Shown here: positions 1 through 11,822 of the stretch, in pieces
Position numbering within the stretch: position 1 is the stretch's first letter
How the letters are laid out: each line of letters begins with the position of its first letter
NCBI GenBank assembly: GCA_030141605.1
Contig: JAQGDQ010000010.1
Location: 1,303,501-1,367,500, forward strand
Source: Tubiluchus corallicola
Lineage: Eukaryota > Priapulida > Priapulimorpha > Priapulimorphida > Tubiluchidae
Length of the DNA: 64,000 bases
Reading direction: 5' to 3'
Notes under the pieces: generated by a model
Seen by the model: the letters and a program-made list of their open reading frames with translations, nothing else
Database searches by the model: none
Told to the model about the DNA's origin: nothing
Made by a program: the position numbers and the translations under genes

Positions 1-1585
1 TACAGTTAAGTGCTAATTGTGCAATTTTTGTACAGTAATTATGTGCAATCAAAGTTGAGCAAAACAGAGCTTAGTCAGTAAATAGCATGATTGCCATCAT
101 GCGTAATTGTGTACTTGGAAACTGTCTCTTGTTGGTTTTATCCACAACCATGATACTGGTCACAGACATACACATACAAAAGATATACCGAGCATTGCCA
201 AGACGCTTCTGCTGGTTTAGTATCTCATCTTACAGATTTATCTTTAATAATGAATGACATGGTAAATCCAACTACAATTATCTAACTTAACCTAGGTTAT
301 GTTGTTGAGTGCTGGATCCTACCTTGCAAAAATGGGAGGGGTGAAGTACTGATATAAATATATATATATTTATATCTCATAATACACATTATATACATAT
401 ATAATCTTAAAAGAACTGGCATATGAATTCAGCAGTTTTTTGCCAAAACTATGATAAAAGTGTTTGCAAGGTACTGTTATAAGAGAAAAACATTAAACCG
501 TGTTAAATTATTTCATAATAATGAGTTGTTTTTTTTTATTTTATAATATCCTCAATCAGTGGTGGTCTTGTTACTTGTTGGCTGAGTAGGGAGCATTTTC
601 CTTTTGCTCAAACCAGCAACTCTGTGGTATAATTAACTATGGAGATTGGCAAGAACGCACCTATTAAGTGCAAAAATGTTAAGCTCAAACTTACCAGTAC
701 TGCCCCTCGTCCATTCTTAGCATTCGCATTGCTATGAACTGACAGTGATCAGCGACTAACCAACACGTGCAAAGTGCAAGCACACCAGTATCGCCATAAT
801 GAGTAATGGTTGTATCAATCAAATGTGCTTCGTAAAGTTCCTACACTTCACAAAAAAGTCAAGCAAAAAAGTTTAGTAACGCAGTATGGCAGTCCTAATG
901 CCTATGCTTCCCATACCTATGACAGTACATGGTGAAATGTATTTGCAAAACTGGTGATGAGTCTGATGTATGGTGTGTGTGGTGTCTTACAAAGGAACAA
1001 AATATTTTTTCTCTGAAACTACTAACGATAGTCTCAGAGGAGAATGAAGTGCCTAGTGCTGATATACAGCTAACAAAAGTTTCGAATGGCTAAAAAGTAA
1101 GTTGATTAAGTTGGTTAACCATCCCACTGTGCGACTATATTATTGTACAACTCACTTTTACAGAGGTAGTCATACTTCAGCCCGGTGCATAATTAAATGA
1201 TACCAGCAATTCAATAAATTTTCAATTGGCTTTCACTAATAAATTTATTTGCAAAATACCATGGCAGCGAGTTGTGACTGTGCAAATGATTTGTTACAAG
1301 TTTCAAACTTTCAACTGAGATTAGGACAGTCACAGACTGCAGCAGCTGTCAAAGGTAGTCCGTCACAGTCTGAGCTACTGATTACTAATTACTGCTTTAG
1401 TGTAGTGTGTAGTGTAGGCATGTCATTATTCAGCAGTTATTGCATTTATTTCTTTAGATCAAATCATTGACAAGTGTAAATATTTGAACCAATTTACAGC
1501 TTTCCAAAAGTCTATGTACAACTATCATATACTACTACTTCTCCAAATTACATGACTTTATTAACTAAGGCAAAATTTTTATCTA
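1..1585. other. intergenic, no gene seen
   Basis: No supportable gene. There is an AT-rich low-complexity patch near 350-410 and scattered short open frames without family features. It lies downstream (3' side) of the LINE relic that follows on the minus strand. Confidence 0.5.
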
Positions 1586-1589
1586 AGGA

Positions 1590-3900
1590 TTCTAAGCGAT
1601 TTTAACAGGATCCTTCCTTATGCCTATCCGTATGTTGTTTTGGCAAAGTTGTTCTTCTAGCCAAATCGTGTATATATGCTCATATCCGTATCCTCAAAGG
1701 ACTATCTCTCTTTCCCAGCCCAGTGCTTGTCCAACCTTCTCGTAAATACATCTACACTTGGTGCGCATACCACATCGTTGGGTAAACTATTCCAACTACA
1801 ATTCTGTGCAAAAAATGATTCAATCCTATACACTTTTTTGATCTAAACTTGTATAGCTTTAGTGAATGCCTTTGGTGATTGACCTGGCCACCTGCAATCT
1901 CAATTTCAACTGTGGGCTTACAGCTTTATCATATATATTCGTTAAAATCTTATAAGCCTCAATCATGTCAATTCTTAGTGTTGGCAACTTAAGAAACTTT
2001 AGACGGTCAGTATACAATAATTCTTTCAAGTTACTAAGCTTTCTTGTCGCATATACTTGTTCTAGCTGATCTATATATATATGACCATTGATGGGTGCCA
2101 TACTGAGCTTGAAAGCTCCAAGTGGGGCCTAACTAGGACTTTGTACAGACAGATGAACATACTATTAGGGGCTATCTTTTTCTGCTAATCAATTTTCTGA
2201 TAGTTAAAATCACCAACAATTAGCAAGTGACTGGTTTTCTCGGCCAAACTATTCAATATCAAGTTCCTCAGGTTGTATTTGTTAACCATAGTGCCACTGT
2301 TGCTTCTATAGATGCACCCAAACAAGATTTTATCATTTGTACTAATATTCAGATGAATAGATACCCCCACTGATTCAGTAAAATCTGCTGCAAGATCAAC
2401 TTGGGAACAGCTAAGTGACGAATGTATGTAGATTAATATACCTCTGCCATTTGTAGAGGTCATATTCACATCGAAACATGCATATTTTTCAATGTCAAAT
2501 TCTTCTAATGTTAAATGTACCTTCAGATTTTTAGATCTTGCTTCTCTTACAGCTACAATATGTGGTTCCAGCTGGTTAATTTTTAATCTGAATTCATCAA
2601 GTTTATTGCTCAAACAGTCCGCATTTGTGTACGCACATACCAGTGATTCCAAAACTTTTTCTTTTTCGCATTTTCACAAAGTTTTTTATTAGTAGTGCTA
2701 ATGCATTTAATTCGGTTATATACATTATTTACATATTTTTCCAGCACTAAATCATCAGCTGACTCACGGGAGATTTTACTTCTGTAATTTTCCCTCGTCT
2801 TATTACCCACGTTGTGGCCTTCCCTGCTTTTTCCGCTTTTGCTTTCTTTAATTTCAGTTCTTCTCTCTATTTTCTGTTTGCCTCTCTTTGGATTGATGTC
2901 AAGTCTGGACGTACACTTGAAATTTGCAATTCGTCATTTTTTGCCTCTTTTAAAGCTTTTGTCTGCTTTAATATCCTGTCTCTCACTGCATCATCTTCGA
3001 TAGTTATCATTAAAAGTCAAATACTGTCATCTAACTGCTTGCCCGGTCTTCTTACATTTTCAGCAATCACATCTTTAATTGCTAGTTCCAGTTCACAGAG
3101 ATTCTTAAAGGCTTCAGTATCACTCTCAATTCTTTTATTCAAACTATCATTATGGCTTTCTGCCATATCGAAGACAACAATATTCTTGCGCCTGATTTCT
3201 CTCTGTTTAATTTCTCCTATTTCAGCTTTTATTTTATTATCAATATCTGCTTGTGTTACAACACGAGCGGCTGTTTCTAATCTTGGAAACTCAGTGTCCG
3301 ACTTCATTTATTTTACAGGAGATTCGATGTCTTTTATTTTATATTCGAACACTTCTATTCTATCTCTTATGTCGCTGCTAGTTTCCTCCAAATGTTCAAA
3401 TTTGTCAGTCAACAGTCTAATCTCTGACTTGTCTGCTTTTGCACTTAATTTACAATTTAGCTGTTGAACCTGTTCTTTTAGTTTCGTTGCTAAAGTTTAG
3501 AAAGCTTTTTTGATTTGGTCATGTACTGTTTGGTTTACGTTTTCAATGCTGGCCTCTAGTTTCTTAGACAAATTAATTGATGCATTCGCCTTGACAACAC
3601 ATTTACCCGGTCAAAACCATAACATTGATGGATTTTGTTTCAATGCGTACATTTCATCTGAGTAACCTAGACACTTTGTGCATGACCACAACTCGCAATA
3701 GTCACAGTACAATGATTTAGTATTATCATCAACATTCTCAACATACACTTGACAAGATTCCCCTGTTAATACAAACAACTCACTAGCCTGCAAGTCTGTT
3801 GAATCATTAACAGAAACTGTGCTCGATTTTCTGCCCGAGGTGAGGACTTTACTTTCGTTTCCTTTTTTGGGCCCATGTTTTCAACTTGAATATCAATTTA
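1590..3900 (-). mobile_element. degraded CR1/L2-like LINE with its RT core deleted
   Basis: Read on the minus strand, the order is that of a two-ORF non-LTR retrotransposon. ORF1 relics lie at about 3850-2700: a cysteine-rich PHD-like patch (C-x2-C then W-S-C-T-K-C) at 3793-3611, then a charged coiled-coil-like stretch at 3307-3017. An endonuclease/exonuclease/phosphatase domain follows at 2652-2185, opening with YTNADCLSNK and ending LLIVGDFNY. Directly after it, without the RT palm motifs, comes the carboxyl end of ORF2: LYKVLVRPHLE near 2140, KLPTLRIDMIEAYKIL near 2000-1930, and the tail WNSLPNDVVCAPSVDVFT near 1790-1740. Several frameshifts and stops are present, so it is dead. The RT segment missing between endonuclease and tail is judged from the usual ORF2 layout. 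The 5' boundary is uncertain. Confidence 0.85.
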
Positions 3901-5030
3901 TGTACTTTGCAGTAGTATTGTAATAAATACGTCTTGCCGTTTGCACAGCTAATTTATGGCAGGATAATAGTAGAAGAGTTTTAAAAGTCATGAGTTGCAA
4001 AAAACTGTTTTTATGCTGTAGACGCCATGTTACAACCCGCCATAGACGCCATGTTTAAACACAACTCACGTATTCAAAAACACCTAACGAGAAATTTTAA
4101 GGAAAAATTTTTCATATAAAACGGTCACCGATAATTTGCAAGTAGCTTCACCGTCAAGAATTAACCCGTGAAGGTGTGTGATCGAGAATTTTTTGCTAGA
4201 AAACTTCAAATTGTCAGAGTTAAAATCTTCGCCGACCAGCACCTAACACCACACATAAGTGATGTGACATGTGATCCAATATACAGCAAGTCCAAATGAT
4301 TATACCACTCAGGCAAAGCAAAAATATTGATTAACCATCGACTTTCTGATTTTACAGGAGTTGCACTTAATCGTGTCAAAGAAGTCGACTTTCGAATTGA
4401 AGCTGATTAGTGATTAACCGCACCTCACTAACGTTTAGATACTGGAAGATACAGTTGTTTCCTGCAACCATTAGCGAACCATCGTCAACTGTTCTGCAAA
4501 GATGGGAATTCAAAAAGACTCACACGCAATACCACAACACAAGTTAGGAACACTACAAATACAATAACACAACTAAACCAAGAGATTTCATTTACTCTTC
4601 ATAGATGATATAAAAAGAATACCTATACTAGCAAGTAAATAGCAAGACAAAGTGAAATCTACGACAAAACCCACAGCAAAAACTTATTATGCAACAAATT
4701 ATCGAAGTCTAATATTATGAAAAACTACAAAAACCAACAACCACGTACGTTTGTTTGTATGTTTCACCTTTTAAAGGCTGTTTTAACGCACCGTCATACA
4801 ATCGTATTTTTTCACTATGGTCGCAGAGACTGCAGCATCCAAAGATGTATGTTTGCTTTTCTCAACTGGAGAGCTGTGATCAAGAAACAGAGGCTTCAGT
4901 CGCGTAACGACATAATTAAGTAGTTATTTATGAAACTATTGAGTTAAAGTGCAAATGTTTTGGTTTTCAACATAAAGCCCTCCTTAAGTGAGATGTGTAT
5001 AAAATTATTCGTATTGTCCGGAGCGAAGCA
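3901..5030. other. noncoding, possible LINE 5' remnant
   Basis: No gene recognised. The first few hundred bases may be the 5' untranslated part of the LINE relic, but no boundary or target duplication is visible. Confidence 0.35.
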
Positions 5031-5032
5031 GG

Positions 5033-5580
5033 ACTCTAGTCGAAGTAGGACAATTGTTTTACATGGGCTAGCCCAAACAGGACGCTTCGTACATTGGCTA
5101 GCCCAAGTAGGGCGCATCGTACATGGGCTGTCCAACTAGTAGGGGTGAACATCGAACGTTCGAGATCGAACATTCGAATCGAATTCGAACGAGTTTTTTT
5201 TAGTTCAAACTCGATTCGAATCCAAAACAATAGATTCGAATAATTCAGCACTTCAATCACATTTCTTCCTGATCCTTAGAACGATTGAAACATCATGCAA
5301 TTAGCATAATTTAGCTGTGATTTCTGTGCACAACTTTAAACAAGTTACTAGTAGTTTTATTGCAGAACAAAATCTAGTGATATGCATGATTTTTGTAAGA
5401 CTAATTTTTACTGGTGGTTCGAAAATCGTTCAACCTCAATTCGAATTTGCATCGAATTCGAAACGCTAAAGTTCGGTTTGATTCGAATTCGAAAGTCACT
5501 AATTCGGTTCGATTCGAATTCGCTTTCTGGTAGAGAATGCTCACCCCTACCAAATAGGACGAAGAAACAGGTCCCGAAAT
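5033..5580. repeat. about 30-bp minisatellite interrupted by a MITE
   Basis: At least three units of about 30 bp follow the form TACATGGGCTAGCCCAAGTA then GGRCGCWTCG (5070-5139). Removing the inserted element at 5140-5549 and one target copy restores a further unit (TACATGGGCTGTCC, AACTAGGACGAAG). An inverted copy of the unit (GTGCCCTACTTGGGCTGCTC) lies at about 6070-6100, so the array may be the arms of a larger inverted-repeat element spanning about 5030-6105. Confidence 0.7.
5140..5549. mobile_element. hAT-type MITE, copy 1
   Basis: Terminal inverted repeats are TAGGGGTGAACAT and ATGCTCACCCCTA. The flanks CCAACTAG (5132-5139) and CCAAATAG (5550-5557) form an 8-bp target duplication with one mismatch, the length typical of the hAT superfamily. 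The interior is full of TTCGAA/GAATTCGAA motifs and has no transposase, so the element is non-autonomous. Confidence 0.85.
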
Positions 5581-6209
5581 GAGTCGTTAGCCGTAGTGCA
5601 TCGTCGGTTCTCCTTGTTTATTTAGTAATATTAATAATAATTGAAAATGTCAAAATATCATACAAATTGTTAGCTGATAAAATAAAAGAATTTATTCTTT
5701 GGTAATCGAACGAGCAATGTTAAATTTGGCTTCGAGATTAATCTTTTTGTAGAGAAATAAGCCCACTTTTTATGCATTTCCAACATTTAATTAAGGTATA
5801 TCATTGATTATTTTCGCTTCACAAACAGATGATCCATTTCACTACTGCATAAACAAAGTGAACAAAATACGTGTTATTGATCTTGCAAGCTGGCACTTTT
5901 TTGATGTCAGTTTGGACGACGATTTGGTGAAAAGGGTCCTGTGTATCCATAATATAACGCCAAACAAACGACAAGTCAATAAACAAGCAGAATTTTTAAT
6001 AATGAAGAATTTTTTTCAGAATTTTTAAAAATTTGACAAAATTCTCGATGTAAAGTTGAAAGAGTGAGAGTGCCCTACTTGGGCTGCTCATGTACGAGAA
6101 TGGTTTTCTGAAATGTTAGCCTATGCATGCGCTTTAGTGTAAGTGTACTACATTACTAAGCGTACTACTACATTAATTGACACATAAATTTGCAATACAA
6201 AATCATTGT

Positions 6210-6300
<91 letters not shown>

Positions 6301-6773
6301 TAGGGGTGAGCATCAAACGTTCGAATTGAATTCGAACGCTCGAATTCGATTTGAACGAGTTTTTTTTAGTTTGAACTCGATTTGAATCCAAAACTATAGA
6401 TTCGAATAATTCAGCATTTTAATCACACATGTTCTTTATCACTAAAACGATTGAAACATCATGCAATTGGCATAATTTAGCTGTGATTTCTGCACACAAT
6501 TTTAAAGAAATTACTAGTCGTTTTATTGCAGAACAAAATCTAGTGATATGCATGATCTTTGTAAGACTAATTTTTGCTGGTGGTTCGAAAACTTGTTCGA
6601 AAATCTTTCGATCTCAATTCGAATTCGGTTCGAATTCGAAACACTGAAGTTCGGTTCGAATTCGAAAGTCACAAATTCGGTTCGATTCGCTTTCTGCTAG
6701 AGAATGCTCACCCCTAACACGCACGCACGCACACACACACACACACACACACGCGCACACAACACACACATAT
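6210..6773. repeat. (CA)n microsatellite split by a MITE
   Basis: A pure (AC)n run at about 6211-6300 continues as (AC)n/(ACGC)n at 6717-6773 on the far side of the MITE at 6301-6716. The open frames read through it are artefacts of the dinucleotide repeat. Confidence 0.9.
6301..6716. mobile_element. hAT-type MITE, copy 2 (same family as 5140-5549)
   Basis: It starts TAGGGGTGAGCATCAAACG and ends GAGAATGCTCACCCCTA. The body matches copy 1 nearly base for base, including the central CATGCAATTGGCATAATTTAG segment. The flanks ACATACAC and ACACGCAC sit in the (CA)n tract, so the target duplication is only suggestive. Confidence 0.88.
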
Positions 6774-7152
6774 ATAATCAGCTATAAAAAACTATAAAAA
6801 ACAATTATTATGTAAAAATTATCATTTTTATTTAAAAAATAATAATGCAGGGATACCTAAAAGCCTGGCTTATGGCAGGCCAACCTTGAGTATTTTTTAT
6901 AATAACTTTATAAAAACATTTTTACTCCAAGAAAACTGTTGTGACCGACGGGCTTATTTTTTAGAGTTATCTTAGTGTAACAAAAAGATCGTTATTAACT
7001 TCTGCCATAATAATCAGTTTTCCATGGCTGTGTCTTATTGTATTATTAATTCAACTGTAACTGTAGTTTTTTAAATTGTGGATTTTCGTAGTGTAATTTT
7101 CAGCCCGAATATGAGAGCTATAGCTGTTTAATTAGCGTGTGGTTTGTCCCTG

Positions 7153-7801
7153 AAAATGAAAAAGAAAAATTTATTAGTTTGGGAGGCACTAAACTGAATT
7201 GAACTGAAATAAGACAAGCCAAATGTGAATCTGAACAAACTTTAGCAATGAACACAGTGGCGCCGTCTTTTCGACATTTTGTGTAATATATGTATGGGTT
7301 TAATTTTTTTAGTTTCCTCAAATATTCCTTTTATAATGGTTGTAAAAATGCTGCTCTGAATGTGAAGTGTTACTATTCTACTTATGTGTCACTGCAGATG
7401 ACTTGAGTGACTGTCATTGTTGCTAGTTTGCGCAAAAGTACTTGTCAGAAACATTGGCAGTTATTCTGTTATGCTGGCCCTATAGCGTGCTTCGAACAGA
7501 TCATAATTCAGTCTCGTGTTGACGAAGCACTCGTTGTCTCTTACAGTAAAGTTTGCCCGACTTCTTAACCGTCACTGAATAGTAGTGACAGTAGTGTAGT
7601 GTGTAGTACTGTCCATTAAAATGAAAGAGAAAAATTTATTAATATAATATTACTTTTTTAGTTTGGGAGGCATTAAACTGAGTTGAACTGAACTAAGACA
7701 AACCAAATTTGAATCTGAACAAACTTTAGTATTGAACATAGTGGTGTAAACTCTTCGACATTTTTTGTAATACATGCATGGGTTTAATTTTTTAGTTTCC
7801 T
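7153..7801. repeat. direct duplication, about 170 bp, twice
   Basis: 7153-7321 and 7617-7801 share a diverged sequence running from GAAAAATTTATTA through GTTTGGGAGGCA, AACTGARTTGAACTGAA and CTTCGACATTTT to GGGTTTAATTTTTT. The spacing is about 470 bp. The sequence between them (7322-7616) is unrelated. No gene is seen. Confidence 0.75.
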
Positions 7802-7805
7802 ATAT

Positions 7806-7840
<35 letters not shown>

Positions 7841-7878
7841 ACGTATGTGTGTGTGTGTGTGTGTGCGTGTGCATGTGT
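7801..7878. repeat. (TA)n/(GT)n microsatellite
   Basis: Dinucleotide tract TATATA followed by (GT)n with ACGTAT and GCGTGTGCAT interruptions, just upstream of the first coding exon of RPS21. Confidence 0.9.
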
Positions 7879-8017
7879 AACTGTGATGAGTAGAAAATTC
7901 ACACTATACAGGAAATATGAACAATTCAACATTGTCTTTCATAGTAATACAATACTAACTACATAGATGATTTATTGCTTATTTTTTAACATTTCCAGTA
8001 ACACATTAATAGCAACC

Positions 8018-11000
8018 ATGCAGAATGAGGCTGGAGATTACGTGGACATGTATGTCCCTCGAAAGTGGTAAGCTACTTAGCTCTGCATACACCATCTATA
8101 TTTTCAAAAACTACACATGAAAAATGATTGGAAACTGAATTGTAAATTGAAGATTGTTTACTTAGCATAAATGTAAGTTGGTAAATTTACTGCCTTTTTT
8201 GTAGTAACCCTTTTCTCTGCTTTCAAGTTTTCTTCAAGTGAGTTCTGCGGAATATAGGTACTGTGTTCAGGGATGAGAATTTTCCGCAGATACGCGTAAT
8301 TCCGAGTTTTGGGAAGACCAGTAGTGCTATTTTTGTAAATCGCGTGAATTCGTTGAGAAAATTTTTAGGGACCCAGTACATTATTTCACAAGTTAGGTGG
8401 CAGGCCGTCACTTTGTTTACATCACGTACATCAATGCACGTGTATATCTCTACGTACAAAAATATAGAATCAATTGTGCGGAGTTATTTGAGTTAATTGC
8501 AGACAGTTTTTATATACTTTTGCAAGGAGCGGGCAGTACTTAGGCATTTTTGAGATAATTATGCATCATGTATCCTTGATACTTGGGTATTTTAAATTAT
8601 GCATGAAACAAGGTAACTGATATTTTAAGTCCACTTAGAGGCTCTCTATGGTCACAAAATTGCTATTTGTTGCTTTGCTCCCTTGACCCTCCATGGGGAC
8701 TTTACCCCTCAAGCCCATTAGGGGCCTAGGCAGCCCCAAAACCCCCGGCCTGTTTCAGAGTTTTTTGTAATTTGTCATTCTCATCCCTGTGTGTTGCTAA
8801 AAATTTCTTTTAAATGTCTAATTCAGTTAGTATTAAATTGGTTTTGAATATTAACGCTATAACTTATTCAAAATTTTATTCTATGTAGCTTGAGTTCTTT
8901 TCGTAAGAAACATATTCCCTAGCCTTATGTGGCAGTAATAACGAAGCCGTAGTTTCTCCTCTTTTTACATGTGTGCAGAACGTTACACTTTTTACAGTTT
9001 CATTATTTAGTTATGATGCCTATTCAGTCACATATCTGTGGAATTTAATTCAAATGGGGAGCAATCATGCTTAGCTGCTAAGCAGGATTGTTCCGCAGAT
9101 TGCACGAATATACATATATATTAATGATATAACACATTGACAAGAGTTTTTCACTGACAATATCAATAGCGTATTTGCACCAGCCTTCAGGCTAATTATT
9201 TTTCTTTGTGACTGGTACCCAGGTGAAATGATAGGTCTGTAAGTTGCCACTGAACTGCTTTAGTACTATGAGTCACTACTTGCTGAATGTGTTACGACTT
9301 ATGAACAAGGCGGAACTTACGAATTAATTTTTGTTGCAGTTCGGCAAGTAATCGGATTATTCACGCCAGAGATTACGCATCTATACAGATAAATATTGCC
9401 GATGTAAGCTATTTGTTTTCTTATTAGATAAAGACTGTAAAGTCATTATTTAACTGCTACTGTTAGGTTATTGATGTAATGCCAAGTTATTTGACGTTTA
9501 TTTTTATTAAGTCAGCTTTCAGATGAATATATTGTTTATAAATCTTGTACTCAGGGCTGGATTATGACCTTTGGGGTTCCTAAGATAATAAAGTTGCGGA
9601 GCTGCCTTTTAATTTGCTGACTATGGTCTTGAATATTTTTTACTTGTGATATATTTTAGCAACATTTGCATAGCCAGGAGCCCCACAGTTCAAATAAAAG
9701 GCTTCAAACAGAGATTCTTTATCTCTCATATGAGGAGCCCTTTAAAATTGTTTTTCAGACTACCTGGCCTCCTTTTTTAAAAATTCAGCAATGCAAACTA
9801 GTTGGCCCCCAAGCTTGAGGGGCCCTAGGTTGGAACCTATATTAGCCTATAGGATAATCCAGCTCTGCCTATACTGACTAATATTAACAGATTAAACCCA
9901 TGGACCAATGGCCATTAAGAAACAATGTCATTGTGTTTGTGGTGTGAGTGGCGCATGTTACCTTGACAAGGTGATAGTTCTTTTATTTATAACTAGATAT
10001 GGTTTTTGTTCTTGCTTGGCATAAGCATATAAACATATCATTTTATAAATTGTTCTCTTATTTTCTATATAAGGGAAAACTGTTTTGTATTTTAGGTTGA
10101 CGAAACAACCGGTCGTGTGACAGGCAGTTTTAAAACATATGCGATCTGTGGAGCCATACGTAGAATGGTACTTAGCTTGTTTTGATTTTTGTTTAATTAC
10201 TTTCAGTTTATTACATTTTTCCAGAATATAGAAATGGTACAAAACCATGACTAAGCAAGATTTGTGCATTACTTTTCATTGTATATAGCTTATTTCGGGC
10301 CTTTCCTTCCATTCTCGGCTTGATATTTAGCGAAGATCTAAAAATAAATAATTACTGATCATGAATGATCAGTGATTGCTTAAAGTCCTGATAATTTAAT
10401 AAATTACGATTATCCTTGTCTTGATAAATTGAAATGAAAATCTTTCAGAAACAAAGAGTATAATAAAAACACGTATTCGTTAATTACAATTTTACCATTC
10501 GTTATAGTGAAGCTTTGTTATAATCATGGCATTGTCTTTTGCCTTTTATGCAAAAGGTGGCTATACTCTGTTGCAGTTCAATGTGGCTGGTCACTAAGTT
10601 AAACTACTGGGGTTTTGTCACATGGTCCCTGTGTGAAGTCAGTGTCATAAGTTTCAAAATTTACTGTTCACATCAATTTCAGCCTCCATAAGCACTACTG
10701 CAGCTTATTAATTGTTTTGTTTATAGTTATTGCTAATTTTTGTAGTTTACAGTTATAGTTTATTAGACCTACATATTACATACATGTTGAACAACCGTGA
10801 CAATGTATAGCAGTTATGAAAGCCTTAAAAACGTAAATGGGTTGCTTAGGAAGTGAGTATGAAAGTACAAGTACAGACAGTGAGATGGGAAAGACAGATA
10901 GAGTGACACAGAGTTCGAAATAATATTGTGGTGGAAGATATTAGATTAAATTGTGCATTAAAGTACGTAATGAGAAAACAGTGTGTTTGCGAACACTACA

Positions 11001-11822
11001 ACAAAAAAAATTAATATTTTTTGTTCAGCACTAAAGGTGACATTTTCAAACAAAGCATTGTATTTATCAAAATACGTGATATTTTTTAACTTGTAGTTGA
11101 CATAATCAATACAGGTAATTGATTTACATCCACCATTAAGGAAAGTTGACTGCGCTGCATTAAATTTGAACTTCACTTTTATTTTGAAAGTCCGAGGAGT
11201 CTTTCATCATGATTTTGTTTATGTTTATTGAGTTTGAATACTTTCAAGCTTGCTTAGAAGACTATATATATTTTTTCTAAGTGTTTTTTTGCATTGTTTT
11301 GATGTGAAATGCATTCAAATGCATAATGATGCACTGTGGATTTCACGTGTAATTTTGTGCACTTTTGTTTCAGGGTGAATCTGATGACTGTATAAATCGG
11401 TTAGCAAAGAAAGATAACATTATTCCAAAGTAAGTAAACTTTTTTCTGCTCAAAACATAAAACAGAGTTCAAGTGACTAGTAGTGTGTAAAGTAGCCAGA
11501 TTAAGATTTTTGCTTGTTTATACTTGTAGCAGTCATTGAATCAGACACTTATCATATTTTCTCTTGAGATCTGTCTGAAATCAAACTACTAAGAAATTTC
11601 TATGGCTGTCTATTTTTTAACCTTTTCACAATGCAAATGCTTTCATTTTTTGCAGGAATTTTTGATACCAGTAACCTGAAGTTGCTGCAGTGAGCTGAGG
11701 AAAGCTTTAGAAAGATGTTTACTTTTTCTGTATGGTATTTCATAATTATAACAAAATGTATCTGATTTGACAGAATTTTATGTTGTTGTTTGTCTTTTAG
11801 TGTTGCAGCGGAATGGCTTTAG
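8018..11822 (+). CDS. RPS21: 40S ribosomal protein S21 (eS21), five coding exons
   Basis: Small-subunit ribosomal protein of cytoplasmic ribosomes. The coding exons are 8018-8067, 9340-9403, 10096-10167, 11374-11429 and 11801-11822. All introns are GT-AG, all phases close, and the total is 264 nt or 87 residues (family usual 81-87). The protein opens [20 protein letters not shown], then NRIIHARDYASIQIN, TGRVTGSFKTYAICGAIRRM and GESDDCINRLAKKDNIIP, the family signature. The start is the only ATG giving the conserved MQN amino end. An AG acceptor at 7998 shows that an upstream noncoding exon exists; it was not located. The last exon adds NVAAEWL, which differs from the short tail I know from vertebrates. 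Introns 1 and 2 carry unrelated MITEs (8268-8789, 9552-9867). Identification is secure; the last exon is a little less so. Confidence 0.95.
8268..8789. mobile_element. inverted-repeat MITE in RPS21 intron 1
   Basis: It begins CAGGGATGAGAAT and ends ATTCTCATCCCTG, a perfect 13-bp terminal inverted repeat of the CAGGG type often seen in hAT elements. TGTGTT sits on each side as a 6-bp direct repeat, shorter than the 8 bp expected. There is no transposase; the 78-aa and 77-aa open frames inside are chance. Confidence 0.8.
9552..9867. mobile_element. hAT-type MITE in RPS21 intron 2
   Basis: Terminal inverted repeats are CAGGGCTGGATTAT and ATAATCCAGCTCTG. The flanks CTTGTACT and CCTATACT form an 8-bp target duplication with two mismatches. 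It is 316 bp, noncoding, with internal GGCCCC-rich segments near the right end. Confidence 0.8.

Noticed and set aside
8223-8496. Open frames of 77-78 aa on both strands
   Set aside because: They lie inside the MITE at 8268-8789, show no domain and are not conserved features of any transposase.
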